DNA of 57,603 nucleotides, taken from the IMG/VR virus record IMGVR_UViG_3300041809_000885, positions 1 through 57,603 of that record; one strand, written 5' to 3'. The position numbers were made by a program, and so were the translations under genes. Positions within the stretch are counted from its first letter, which is position 1. Each line of letters begins with the position of its first letter. Shown here one piece after another: positions 36,866 through 47,500 of the stretch. The notes under the pieces were generated by a model. It ran no database searches. It was not told where the DNA came from and worked only from the letters and a program-made list of their open reading frames with translations. Origin of the DNA: a virus.

Positions 36866-38563
36866 ATGCCGGATGTACAGCCCCAGGATGCCGCTGCCGA
36901 CAAGCCTTCGCCCGCGATTGCCGATCTCGCGCCGGCCGCGGATGACAAGTCGGTGTCGGGACTGGTTTCCAGCCTGACCGACTTGCAGCGCAGCAAGGTT
37001 GCGACTGATACCCGGCTTGAAGGCGAATTCAACAGCCAGCAGTCCCGGGACCGGGTGGTGCGCAATCAGGCTTTCCAGCTCGAAGGCGTGGCGGCGTCCG
37101 AGATCCCGAAACCGTGGGACGCCGAGAAGGAGCACAAGAAGCGCGAGAGCAATCCGATCGAGGCATTCGGCTCCGCTGGCGGCCTGTTCGCCATGGTGGC
37201 GTCGGCGTTCACCAAGGCGCCGATGGAAAACGCCATCAACGGCATGGCCGGCGCGGTGACCTCGATCCAGAATGCCAACGAGAAGGATTACGAGCGCGCC
37301 TATGACGCGTTCAAGACCAATGTGAAACTGGCCGAGCAGCGCTTCAAGACCCAGCACGAGCTTTACAGCGACGCGCTCAGTCTGCAGTCGGCGGATGCGG
37401 CGGCATCGGCGGCGAAATTCCACAATGCTGCGACCAAGTTCGGCGACCAGCAGATGCTGATGCTGGCCGAGCACGGCATGATCAAGGAAATCTACGAGTT
37501 GCAGTCGGCCCGCGCCAAGGCCAACGAGGATATGGTCAAGGCAGCCGACTCGATCGACCTGCATACCATCCAGAAAGCGGCGGTCGATGCGGTCAAGAAG
37601 GGGTTCACGCCCACCGATGATCCGGCAATGGACAAGGTGCAGCTCGCAGCCTCGATCTATCGGATTTACAGCGGGCAGGGCAAGGTTCAGTCGGCCGAGC
37701 AGGAAGCAGTCGGCAAGTACGTCAACGCGCATATGAACCAGGAGCCGAACGGGTTTGCGGAAGGGTTGGCGCAGATTCATCAGCAGTTCAGTGCGAAGGC
37801 GCCGAACATCGAGGGTTACCAGAATGCCAAGGAAAATTGGCAAACCAACCATCCCGGCGAGACACTGTCAGCGGACGAGGATGCGAAGCTGCTACAGCAG
37901 TTCGGACTGACCCTCCGCCCCGGCTCAACCGGGGGAGGGAATTCACAAAGTTCGCAGGCGAGAAAAACTCGCGCGATCGAGGAAATTCAGAAAAAGCACG
38001 CCGACGAAGGCAAGCCTGTTACGATTGCGGAGGCTGAGAAAGAATACAACAAAACCGTGCAGGTGCCGACCGCGCACGATACCCATCAGGATGACGTGCA
38101 ATACGCCAAAGCCGAGCGTATGGAGCACACCATGGATCAGATGGATGAACTGCTTCTCAAACACAAGGCGCTCACCGGTATCGGAGGTACACTCACTCGC
38201 CCCGTCGAAGCGATCAGCAACATTCTTGGGTCGAACGAGACCGATCGCAAGCAGTTTCAGCGTTTCGCAACCGAGCTAAAGGAATGGGGGCAGTCTGTTG
38301 TCAACGATCGTACCGGGCGTCCGTTATCTTCAGAAGCCAGGGATGCAGCGGTTATTTTCGCCGGGCTCAATCCAGGCGATACGTCTGCTAATACGATCCG
38401 CGCCATCGTCGAACTTCGCCCGGTTATTCGAAAAATCAAGGAAGACATCAAAGCGCGCGGACAAGGCCGAGGTCCTGTATCGGGCGGAGGCGAATCGCCG
38501 ACACCCCCGAAAGAAGAAAATTTGCAAGATCAGCCTTGGCTTAAAGACCCGGTGAAACCCTGA
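36866..38563 (+). CDS. Internal virion (ejection) protein (565 aa)
   Basis: ATG 36866 starts three bases after the previous stop. The protein is mainly helical and charged, with an amphipathic segment near residue 110 (GSAGGLFAMVASAFTKAPME) and long coiled regions after it. It is the second of three likely ejection proteins. Codon use becomes less GC-rich in the last 650 bp. Its TGA overlaps the ATG of the third protein (TGATG). Confidence 0.6.
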   Translation: MPDVQPQDAAADKPSPAIADLAPAADDKSVSGLVSSLTDLQRSKVATDTRLEGEFNSQQSRDRVVRNQAFQLEGVAASEIPKPWDAEKEHKKRESNPIEAFGSAGGLFAMVASAFTKAPMENAINGMAGAVTSIQNANEKDYERAYDAFKTNVKLAEQRFKTQHELYSDALSLQSADAAASAAKFHNAATKFGDQQMLMLAEHGMIKEIYELQSARAKANEDMVKAADSIDLHTIQKAAVDAVKKGFTPTDDPAMDKVQLAASIYRIYSGQGKVQSAEQEAVGKYVNAHMNQEPNGFAEGLAQIHQQFSAKAPNIEGYQNAKENWQTNHPGETLSADEDAKLLQQFGLTLRPGSTGGGNSQSSQARKTRAIEEIQKKHADEGKPVTIAEAEKEYNKTVQVPTAHDTHQDDVQYAKAERMEHTMDQMDELLLKHKALTGIGGTLTRPVEAISNILGSNETDRKQFQRFATELKEWGQSVVNDRTGRPLSSEARDAAVIFAGLNPGDTSANTIRAIVELRPVIRKIKEDIKARGQGRGPVSGGGESPTPPKEENLQDQPWLKDPVKP

Positions 38564-41500
38564 TGGATGATTTAGGTTTAGACACGCAAGGTATGTTATC
38601 CGGTGACCCCGGCGCTGCGCCCGCGTTCGATCTCGGCGGCGAGACAACCAAGAGCAAGGATTTGCCGCAGATATCTTCGGCACAGGACTACACAGCATTG
38701 CCGGCCGGCAAGTCGTATCTCGACCCGCAAGGACAGAAGCGATTCAAGCCGATTCGCAACAAGCAGGATTATCTGTCGGTGGAAGAAGGTGCCGAGTACG
38801 CTGACCCAACCGGCAACATCCGCACCAAGCCGAAATATGAGAGCATCGACTTCACGCCGCAGACCCTGTTCGACATCGCGCATTCCGACAAGGGCCGGAA
38901 GAAAGTGCTTGAGAAATACTACCCGGGCAAGGTGCGCGATGACCCCGCCGGCGGTTTCATTATCGAGGACGAGGACGGCAAGCTGCGCAAGCCCGGTCGG
39001 GGTGCTACTGCGGCCGGCGGGTTCCTTGCATCTGAGGTAATCCACACGGTGCTTGCTGGCGGCGGGGCTATCATAGGCGGTGCGGTCGGATCGGCGGTCG
39101 GTACCCCCGGAGTCGGCACCGCTGTCGGAGGCGCGGCCGGAGCCGGGTATGGCGGCTATATGGCTTCGCGGTTCAACGACACGATCTCGCAGCTTGCTGG
39201 TGTATACGACGATGAAGGCGCTACTGAGGATGCAGTTATTAGTGGTGTATTTTCCGCTGTCGGCGATGTCGGCGGGCGCGCATTGTCGGCAGCCGTACCC
39301 GGAGCCAAGGAAGCTGCGAAAGCCGCAGGACGCGGCGCATCCAAGACAGTCAACAAATTTCTAGGCAGCAATCCTGAAGGCGTGGAAACTGGGTTGAATA
39401 TTGCTTCGCAGGGCGAGCAGCCTGGTGCTGGTCCGTTCGGGCTGTCCAAACCGGGGACGGCGGTGTCGCCGTCGGCGATGTTTGAATCCTCGCCACATCT
39501 GACCAACGTCGCCGAAATTCTGCAGCAGAAATTTGACAAGTCGGATACCTATCTCGCCAATGCCGAGAAGTTCATGGACAAACGCGCCAAGGACATTCTT
39601 GCGAGCAAGGATATCGGATCGATCATCGAGGACTCGGTGGTACATCCCAAAGCGGCGGTGCCGACCGAGAAAGCAGGCCTTCTGCTCAAGGACTCCTACC
39701 ACGCTAAGATCATGCAGGAGTCGGCTGAAGCCGATGCACGTCTACAAGCGGAACTGGCGAATCGCCGCGCAGCGGTCGAAGCCAAACACGCACCAGCGAT
39801 CGAAGCCGACCGCGCTCGCAACGAGGGCATTGTCAGAACCGCTGAGCAGGCCAAGGCGGCTGCGGACGCGCTGGTGCAGGATGGCTTGCGAACAACCGAG
39901 CGGCAAGCGGCTGATGCAATCCGGGTAGCGCAAGTCGGGCACAACGCCGGAGATCTCTGGCGCACGGTGGCAGAAAGCTTTGTCGCGCTTCGTCGCAGTA
40001 TAGGCCAGCGCGCCACCGGTATGTATGGCGATGCCCATGCGGTATCAGGTGGTCTTGTTCCTCCGGGCGCGGAAGGCCTGGCTCCGCGTGCGCAGGCGCT
40101 TCTCGATCAGTTACCGGAAGGTTTTGCAGCCTCGCATCCGACCATCGTTCGGCGCATCGCCGCCATGGCGGGAGAAGTCGGCGAGAACGGCGAGGTGGTG
40201 CGGGAGCCGGTAAGCGCGGCATGGACCGAGTTGCACGAGTTGCGCACCATGATCCGGCAGGACATCAAGTGGAACGACTTATCATCCGACGTCAAGAACG
40301 GCGCGCTCAAGCACATGCAGAACGGCATCGACGAGGTGCTGCATTCGGTCGAGAACCAACCTGAGTTGCGCGAGGCGTCTCGCCTGTTGCGACTGGCCGA
40401 CGATTTCTACCGTGAGAACATGGGTCCGCTTAACAATGCTCAAATAAAGGCATTGGTGAAAGCACTCGATAGCGGCCTACAGGCTGATCCGAAGGCGCTA
40501 TTGGATATCGCGATCAAGGATGGCAAGACCGAAGTGGCAAACACGATCCGAAACACGGTTGGGCCGACGACATGGGACGCCATGCGTGGGGCTGACGTGA
40601 TCGAGATGTTGTCGCAGTCCCGGCAACTGGACGGCTCGATAGACGCGCTGAAATTCGCCAAACAAGTCGGGGACCGCTTCCAGAATGGTGTGCTGGGCGT
40701 GCTGCACGGCGAGCAGGGTGGCGGACGGCTTCAGAAGCAGGCAATGGAGATCATGCAACTGCGCGGCAAACTGCCTATTGCGCCGCGACCCGGAGACACC
40801 GCCAACGACGTCATTTTGCGCGCTAGAGCGGCTGCTGAGGATGCGAAGAACCTGGCAAAGACGGACCCGCTGAAGGCCATGCAGAACGAGATGAAGCAAG
40901 TCGAGGCAGCGATGAAGAAAGAAGCTGCGGCCGGTAAAAAACCTGATCCCTTGGCATTCCTGGATAACGCGACCGTCGGTGCTAACGCAGCGGTGGATCG
41001 CATTCTCGGTGATCCTGATTTGATTGTGGCGGCGAGCCGGGCGTTCAAAGGCGGGGAGCGATCGCCCGAATTCCAGCTGATGCGGCAGGTATGGGCTGAG
41101 CGCTTCATGCGGGAAGCCGGCCTCGAGCCCGGCGAGAAGCTGGCCAAGACTTCGCCCGAGATACAAGCCTTGATGTTCCCCGGGGTGACCCTAGACGACA
41201 TGCACATGCTGGCCAAAGAGATGAAGCTGTTGATGAGTGGGCACACCATGCAGGGCGGCGACGTAGCCGGCGGCATGATGGCGCAGGCGGCCGTCGAGAA
41301 CCCGTTTGGGAGGGCTTCTGGGCTCGGTAAAGTCGCTGGCCCTATGAAAGTAGTCCCCGGAGCCAATTTTGGCGCCCGTGCCGCTCTGACGGCATATTAC
41401 AACACGATCAGGGGCGTCCTAACATCGCCATCGACTTTGAGATGGCTGCGGAAGGGGCTAGGGTCGCGTGATCCTGCCGAGCGGGAAGCTGCGCGGACCG

Positions 41501-41601
41501 AGTTAAGCGCCGCCCTGCAACGCGGCGGGGCGATGGGTGCTGTTGTCGGTGAGAACATGGGCGAGTTTGAGAAGCAGCCGGATACCGGAGTTTTGAATTG
41601 A
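38563..41601 (+). CDS. Large internal virion (ejection) protein (1012 aa)
   Basis: ATG 38563 overlaps the previous stop. The N-terminal 110 residues are polar. Residues about 150-205 form a Gly/Ala/Val-rich hydrophobic stretch (GGAIIGGAVGSAVGTPGVGT), suited to membrane insertion. The rest is long helices with many Ala, Glu and Lys residues. This is the usual look of the largest DNA-ejection protein of podoviruses. No lytic transglycosylase motif was seen. The next gene starts with TTG overlapping its stop. Confidence 0.65.
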   Translation: MDDLGLDTQGMLSGDPGAAPAFDLGGETTKSKDLPQISSAQDYTALPAGKSYLDPQGQKRFKPIRNKQDYLSVEEGAEYADPTGNIRTKPKYESIDFTPQTLFDIAHSDKGRKKVLEKYYPGKVRDDPAGGFIIEDEDGKLRKPGRGATAAGGFLASEVIHTVLAGGGAIIGGAVGSAVGTPGVGTAVGGAAGAGYGGYMASRFNDTISQLAGVYDDEGATEDAVISGVFSAVGDVGGRALSAAVPGAKEAAKAAGRGASKTVNKFLGSNPEGVETGLNIASQGEQPGAGPFGLSKPGTAVSPSAMFESSPHLTNVAEILQQKFDKSDTYLANAEKFMDKRAKDILASKDIGSIIEDSVVHPKAAVPTEKAGLLLKDSYHAKIMQESAEADARLQAELANRRAAVEAKHAPAIEADRARNEGIVRTAEQAKAAADALVQDGLRTTERQAADAIRVAQVGHNAGDLWRTVAESFVALRRSIGQRATGMYGDAHAVSGGLVPPGAEGLAPRAQALLDQLPEGFAASHPTIVRRIAAMAGEVGENGEVVREPVSAAWTELHELRTMIRQDIKWNDLSSDVKNGALKHMQNGIDEVLHSVENQPELREASRLLRLADDFYRENMGPLNNAQIKALVKALDSGLQADPKALLDIAIKDGKTEVANTIRNTVGPTTWDAMRGADVIEMLSQSRQLDGSIDALKFAKQVGDRFQNGVLGVLHGEQGGGRLQKQAMEIMQLRGKLPIAPRPGDTANDVILRARAAAEDAKNLAKTDPLKAMQNEMKQVEAAMKKEAAAGKKPDPLAFLDNATVGANAAVDRILGDPDLIVAASRAFKGGERSPEFQLMRQVWAERFMREAGLEPGEKLAKTSPEIQALMFPGVTLDDMHMLAKEMKLLMSGHTMQGGDVAGGMMAQAAVENPFGRASGLGKVAGPMKVVPGANFGARAALTAYYNTIRGVLTSPSTLRWLRKGLGSRDPAEREAARTELSAALQRGGAMGAVVGENMGEFEKQPDTGVLN

Positions 41602-41867
41602 CCGACTTTACCGATGAGATGGACAAACTGGCCGCCAGCCTCGCCAAGGACGCCAATATGGCCGAGAAGGCGTTCGGGGACCGCCTTGACGCGTTCAAGG
41701 CGCTAATGCCGTACTATGCCCTGCTCCTGAAGAACAAGGGCGGGGATAAGCCGGACGAGGACGACCTGCCCAATTTCGACAATTTCACGGCCAGTATCCA
41801 CAACACGGAGAACGACGATGGCGAAAGAGAACCCGGGGTTCGAGATCGTCGGCGGAACGGAAACTGA
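41598..41867 (+). CDS. Hypothetical small protein (89 aa)
   Basis: TTG 41598 overlaps the preceding stop (TTGA). The helical, acidic product (MTDFTDEMDKLAASLAKDAN...) ends in a charged tail encoded in the stretch that overlaps the next gene by 50 bp. No family is recognised. Confidence 0.55.
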   Translation: MTDFTDEMDKLAASLAKDANMAEKAFGDRLDAFKALMPYYALLLKNKGGDKPDEDDLPNFDNFTASIHNTENDDGEREPGVRDRRRNGN

Positions 41868-42096
41868 AGCTGCGCCGCAGGCCTCGAGCGTCCAGATTGC
41901 CATGCTGACACTGGCGCTGAAAGCGCTTTCCCAGCGGGCGCTGGTCGCGATCGCCGACCTGTTCACGCTGCTGACGGTGGGCTCGGCATTCTGGCTATGG
42001 AGTTCAATTCCGGCGCCAAACGACCGCCAGATCATCGCGCTGTCGATCTATGCCTGCTTTGTGTTAGCAGCGAACTACATCGTAAGGAGAAAGTGA
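41818..42096 (+). CDS. Two-pass membrane protein (92 aa)
   Basis: ATG 41818 follows CGGAGAACGACG and overlaps the previous gene by 50 bp. Two membrane helices are evident (VAIADLFTLLTVGSAFWLW and IIALSIYACFVLAANYIV), with a basic C-terminus (RRK). It precedes a run of genes for exported proteins. A second holin-like or membrane-tether role is possible; no family is recognised. Confidence 0.65.
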   Translation: MAKENPGFEIVGGTETEAAPQASSVQIAMLTLALKALSQRALVAIADLFTLLTVGSAFWLWSSIPAPNDRQIIALSIYACFVLAANYIVRRK

Positions 42097-43493
42097 TGCG
42101 GAAGCTCCTCGCAGCATGGCTGCTGATTATGTCGGCCATGTTCGGTCCGGCAGACGCGCAGCAAGTCAACATGTACTGGAATACGGGAGGCACTGGCTTC
42201 TCGGCATGGCAACCGGTATCGGCGGCAAATCCGTTGCCGATTTCAGGATCGTTCAGCGCTACGGGCTTTCCGGGTACCACGCAAACCACCGGCACCCCGA
42301 TTTCGGTCACGACCGGCGGCGTTACCGGCACACTTCCTGCGGGCACCGTCGTCGTTGCTTCCAACGTCGGCACTACCAATAATGCTTATTGCAAACTCGG
42401 CGCGTCGGCCACGACGTCCGACCAGTTGATCGCTCCCAACTCGTGGTTCGGATTCACCGTCGGGTCGAACACCCAGTTGACTTGCATCACATCGACATCC
42501 ACCACGACCGTCAACATGGTTGGCGGCGCTGGATTGCCGACGGGAGCAGGGGGCGGGGGCGGATCGGGCGGCGGCGCGGTCACGCTCGCTTCTGGTGCCG
42601 TCGCTTCCGGTGCATATTCATCAGGTTCGATTGCTAGTGGAGCATTTGCGTCTGGCTCGATCGGATCGGGGGCAGTGGCGTCCGGTGCGATTGCCTCGGG
42701 AGCGGTGGCAAGTGGCGCCGTTTCAGCCGGGGCGCTGGCAACAGGCGCCGCTGTCGATGGCTGGGATATAACGCAAGGCACCAAGAGCGACGCGGCCTGC
42801 GCCTCCGGAGCGACCACGCCATGCTCTGTCGAGGCTCGTCTTGCCCATATCGAAACTCTGGCGGCGGCAGCGATTCCGTGTCTCGCCGGGACAGCGTTCA
42901 ATACCAATGCCGCGATTACGACGGGAAATGTGGGCGCAACTAACTGCGACGTGAACGGAGGTCTTTACGTCAACCTCGGGACGCAATTAGGAACCGCCGG
43001 GACGGCCAATGCCAAGGTGTTGAGCGTTCAGGGCATCGCGTCAATGACGCCGATCTCCGCAAATATCGCGCAGGTGAATGGCGTCACGGTCCTGACCGGA
43101 ACTGGCGCAACCGGAACCGGCGCGCAGCGCGTAACCGTTGCAACGGATCAGGCGACTAATGCGGGGGCGGCTCTTAACCTCGGCGGCGTCGGCGTTGTCA
43201 ATGGGGGCAACTATTATGTCACAGTAGCGGCCTCGCAGACCGCGCAAGTGCTGCAATCCTCGACCGGAGCGACGGGAGATTATCTCTCACATTGTGTGAT
43301 TCAGCCTACTACTACATCAGCGGGCACCGTTATCATTTATGATAACGCCACGACGATTTTCACTTTTACAATTGGAACGCTTTCGAACCTCGTTCCATTC
43401 ACAATTCCGGTTGGCGCGGTCAGCAGAAGCGGCGCCTGGAAGGTGACGACTGGAGCGTCGGAAACCGCGACTTGCGTTGGAAAGTTCTCCTGA
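42096..43493 (+). CDS. Exported repeat protein, fibre-like (465 aa)
   Basis: ATG 42096 follows TAAGGAGAAAGTG. The first 23 residues (MRKLLAAWLLIMSAMFGPAD, then AQQ) are a Sec signal. Residues about 165-225 are a five-residue repeat of the type A-S-G-(A/S)-hydrophobic (ASGAVASGAY, ASGAIASGAV), which probably forms a beta-solenoid or trimeric stalk. The remainder is beta-rich Thr/Gly/Asn sequence with Cys pairs, in line with an oxidising compartment. It may be a fibre or secreted receptor-binding protein. Overlap with the next gene is TGATG. Confidence 0.65.
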   Translation: MRKLLAAWLLIMSAMFGPADAQQVNMYWNTGGTGFSAWQPVSAANPLPISGSFSATGFPGTTQTTGTPISVTTGGVTGTLPAGTVVVASNVGTTNNAYCKLGASATTSDQLIAPNSWFGFTVGSNTQLTCITSTSTTTVNMVGGAGLPTGAGGGGGSGGGAVTLASGAVASGAYSSGSIASGAFASGSIGSGAVASGAIASGAVASGAVSAGALATGAAVDGWDITQGTKSDAACASGATTPCSVEARLAHIETLAAAAIPCLAGTAFNTNAAITTGNVGATNCDVNGGLYVNLGTQLGTAGTANAKVLSVQGIASMTPISANIAQVNGVTVLTGTGATGTGAQRVTVATDQATNAGAALNLGGVGVVNGGNYYVTVAASQTAQVLQSSTGATGDYLSHCVIQPTTTSAGTVIIYDNATTIFTFTIGTLSNLVPFTIPVGAVSRSGAWKVTTGASETATCVGKFS

Positions 43494-44482
43494 TGCTGCC
43501 AGATCGTATCATCGCGGGCCTGCTCGCATTCGCGCTTGTCTGGTTCCCGCCGCTTGCCTTTGCGCAGTCGGCTGTCCTGAATGGATTCCCTCCGGGGGTT
43601 TTCCAGAACCGGGCGGCGATGGATGCCCCGGTATCTGCCCCCTATACCGGACCCGGCGATGTCGTCAGTGGGGCGACTTTCTGGGGCAGTTGCGCACGAG
43701 TCTATAACGCAGCTTCGGCGAGCACTTCGACTTCGCTCTGCGATCTGGTTTCGTCATCGGCCCCAACGACTGTGCTTTGCACATTGCGAGGAACTTCCGC
43801 AGGAACCGTCGATCTAACGGCCTATTGCACTGGATTAGTTACGCCTGCTGCACTTTGTGCCCTGCAAACCGGAGGAGTCTGCAATGTCTCCCAGATTTAC
43901 GATCAAAGCGGCAGTGGTCATCCCGTTTCAATAACAACGGCGGCCAATCAGCCGGTACTTTCATTTAGTCTTGTCAACGGATTGCCGGGTCCGGTTGGGT
44001 CCAATGCAAACGGTACTGTGCTTGTTTCGGCTGGAAACGTCTTGCCTGCATCTGCGCCCTACACAGAAACTGCGGTCTATGAAAGGACAGGGAGTTTTAC
44101 GACTAGCCTGGCGGCAGTCGGGTTTACTGGAACGCCCGCCACCATCGGCCCGAATAGTTCAGCTAATTCTGCTAGACTAAACACTCCAAGCGGCACCATC
44201 ACAGCAACAGCAAATGATAGCGCTTTCCATGTTGTTCAAGGCGTATTTGCTACTGGAACATCAAATTCAATTCTTAATGTAGACGGCACATCCACGACCG
44301 GGACCACTACGCCATCCACCATTGCTGTATCGATTAGAATGTTCACCGGGAACGGCTCCAGTTCCATTACCGGTCCTGTGATGGAAGGCGGTTTCTGGCC
44401 CCTAGCATTTACGACCGGAAATCTTCACAGCATGTGCCTTAATATGACCGGAGCCTACGGCCTCTCATCAAGCGGATGTTAA
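43493..44482 (+). CDS. Exported lectin-like protein, arabinofuranosidase-B-like fold (329 aa)
   Basis: ATG 43493 overlaps the previous stop. A signal peptide (LLAFALVWFPPLAFAQS) is followed by a domain with CARVYNAASASTSTSLCDLV and VCNVSQIYDQSGSGHPVSIT. The YDQSG-x-G segment recalls the catalytic domain of fungal-type alpha-L-arabinofuranosidase B and related concanavalin-like lectins. At least eight Cys suggest disulfides. A sugar-binding or depolymerase role at the host surface is likely. The family is from motif recall. Confidence 0.55.
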   Translation: MLPDRIIAGLLAFALVWFPPLAFAQSAVLNGFPPGVFQNRAAMDAPVSAPYTGPGDVVSGATFWGSCARVYNAASASTSTSLCDLVSSSAPTTVLCTLRGTSAGTVDLTAYCTGLVTPAALCALQTGGVCNVSQIYDQSGSGHPVSITTAANQPVLSFSLVNGLPGPVGSNANGTVLVSAGNVLPASAPYTETAVYERTGSFTTSLAAVGFTGTPATIGPNSSANSARLNTPSGTITATANDSAFHVVQGVFATGTSNSILNVDGTSTTGTTTPSTIAVSIRMFTGNGSSSITGPVMEGGFWPLAFTTGNLHSMCLNMTGAYGLSSSGC

Positions 44483-44483
44483 A

Positions 44484-44540
44484 GTGAAGCGTTTCCTTCT
44501 CACGTGTTTGCTCCTGCTTGCTCCGGTTTCAGCAAAGTGA
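44484..44540 (+). CDS. Leader-like 18-residue signal-type peptide
   Basis: GTG 44484 begins one base after the preceding stop, and the frame ends at TGA 44538-44540, overlapping the GTG of the next gene (GTGA). The product MKRFLLTCLLLLAPVSAK has the shape of a bare signal peptide. It may be a translational coupler for the Tat protein, or the remnant of a Sec signal cut off by a frameshift. Confidence 0.35.
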   Translation: MKRFLLTCLLLLAPVSAK

Positions 44541-47500
44541 AGCACCTCTCCCGCCGCGATTTCGTCCACGCCGGCTGCACGGTAGCCGCAGCAACCCTCA
44601 CGCCGTCCATTATCGATAAGGCTGAAGCCTATTTCCCGCATGGCGTTGTTGCTTCAACCGTGAATAATAATCGCGTCACGATCAATCCAGACAACGGCTA
44701 CGCCAATCTCGCCAAGGGGTTCACCTGGAACGTCGATCCGACCAACCAGAGCTCGGACGGCTATCCCGTAACGACGCCATCGGTCGCATGGCTTGCCAAT
44801 ATATCCATGCCCGCTGGATACTATGGTAACTTCGTCTGGAAGTGGTCCGGCCAAGGTTCGCAACAGTTGCAGTGCGGTCCTGCCATCTGCGTATCAACAA
44901 ACACCACTATTCTTCCGAGTACATTCCTGAGCAACGGCGATTTTGCAGGCGGCAGCCTCACCATCATTGGTCAGTCGGCTCCCCGCACCGTCTTGGCCTT
45001 CGGCTGGAATATTCAGTCCATTAGTCAGGGTACAAGCAATGGCTCCGGCGGATTCCTGATCCGCGTCAATGTCAAGTCTGGCTATCTCGCGCTTGGCGGT
45101 GGCAACGGGTCTACAATTCAGATAGCGGGTTGCAACTCAAATACGGGTGCCAACAACACCGGAACATCAACCTGGACGATCACCAATTCAACACCAGCAT
45201 CGGCGTATTTTGAACTCGCGGGATCGCTGTTCACCAACGCTCAAGCCAGTGCCGCTGGGCAGGCTTACTATGCCGCGATCAATCTCGACCTCTATATGTA
45301 TAATTCCGGCACCTTCTCCGGCATGTCGAATCTGGTGTGGTGCGAGAGTGCAAACGAAACACCAATCGCCAACGGTCAAATCGTCGATCCGGTTCTGGTA
45401 ACCCAGCTTCAAACCCTGATGGGCACGCCGGGTGGCGTAGGTCGAGGTAATCCCGGCTGGCTGCGATTCATGAATCAGTCGCAGGTTCTAGGTTCTAGTT
45501 TCGAGGGAGATTTTGCACAGCGCTGTCCCTCGACATACCTCTATTATCCGGCGTCTCAGGGACAATTCCGAAATGGCTACTGGGTTGGTTCAATTACCAA
45601 CGGCGGCAGCGACGCTTATACCTGCTCGAATCCGTCGTTCTCTACCAGTAGCGGCTGGACCGGAGCCTATCAGGATGGTGAGATTGTTCAGGGCCAATGG
45701 GTAACAACCAACACGGGCGTCAATCCAACAATCGCTGTCGGCGGTCGCGCCACCGTTCCGATTTTCAATCAGTACTTTTACCCGCAACTGATCAGTTTCT
45801 CCCAGCCTGCCGGCGGGCAAACGGTTGCCTCGGGAACCTACAATAGTGGGACCGGCGCTGTATCGCTGACGCTGGCGGCGGGTGTCAGTGGGGCTACGAT
45901 AGCGTCAGGCGATTCGATCACGGTGACGTTGACCGGAACAGGATCGGTCGCAACCATCAATGGAGCGTACACGGCAACGGCAGGGACCACCGGGACCACG
46001 GTTAATTTCACGGCGGCTACGGGCCTCACACTGACCATTACGGGCGGAACGTTCAGAGACCACACCGCAGGCAACGGACTTACGATTGCTATCCAGTTCA
46101 GTGCACCATGGACCTCGCCGCAACTACATGGCGGAACGCCATACGTATTCACCTACACTACCTCGACATCCGGCCACTTCGGAGACGACACCGTATTCGC
46201 CTCCACGCTGGCCGCGAATATTGATTTTGCGATCGGCAACGATGCCACGCTCGCCGCTGGCGGTATCGACCACGGCAATGCCGGAGGTGGACAAGTTATC
46301 ATCGTTCCGCAACCGGCACAGGCCGGCGCGTTAACGATCACCTATTCGTCAGGTCCAAACATCTATACGATTATCCGAATAAACCCGTCCGCGTTCACGT
46401 CAGGCCACAATGTCACGCTGATCTACAAATACTTGCTCGGCGGCTTCGTGCTCTCATCAGTACCGGGATTGCTTCAGAGCCTTCCTTACGAGTGGATTGC
46501 GCAGCTTTGCAATCAGGTTAATGCGAACTGCTGGTATAATTTCGGGGATACCAAGGGAGCATTTGTCACCGCCGTTACCAACTTCTTCGCCCCGAACAGC
46601 GGAAATTTCAATTCTGGCCTCAAGTTCGGATTTGAGCCGTGGAATGAAATCTGGGATTCCGCGGGCAATCCGGTCTATGGCTTTCTCAATATCCTTGGTG
46701 AAATTCTTTCGATCGGCAACGTTTCCAGCAACTCTGCGGTCTACAGCTACGCGGCACTTCGAACAGTACAATATTCAGCTCTTGCCAGGGCAGCATGGGC
46801 TTCTGGCGGGGGCGTTGCCAATAATTTTTATGTGTTTCAGCCAAGCCAGGTTGGCGCTGGCGTTTCGGGCGCTTCTTTCGATCAGTATCAACTGCAAGGC
46901 GCCAATCTAAATTATAATACCAAGACTGTTCTCGCGAGTTACGGGGGCCTCAATGGCGTGGCCGGATCGACGGCGCCGGTATCGACCAACTATGCCGCGT
47001 CTCCAAATCGTCCGATAGACATCACCAACGCTACCGGATGCGCGCCCTATTGGGGATGTCCGTTCCTAGGCGGCAACGATCCCACCGCAAGCAACATCAA
47101 CGGGACCGTCGCGCAAAATGCGACGATGCTTGCGCCAGCGCTTAACTATGCCAACGGATCCACGGCGACTGCCTTTGCTGAAATGGTTAGCATGTTCACC
47201 ACTAACGTGTCCGGACCTAGCGGGTCTGGCCTCGCTGGATTTGAACCTGGCGGATACTATGTTGGCACCATCTTCCCGCAGGAAGAGACGTTATGCGCCT
47301 CCTACGATAATAGCGTCTCAACCGGCGTTCGATATAACAGCCTGCCAAATCTGGCTCAGATGCATTATGAGGGTGGTCCACAGTGGGGCTGCGGCGTTAA
47401 CGGCGTAAATGGCATCAATAGCGTCAACGCGGCCGATATTGCTGCTTTAGCCGCGCGCTTCATTGCGCTCGGTTGGGGTACAAGTTCTCCGAACCTGAGT

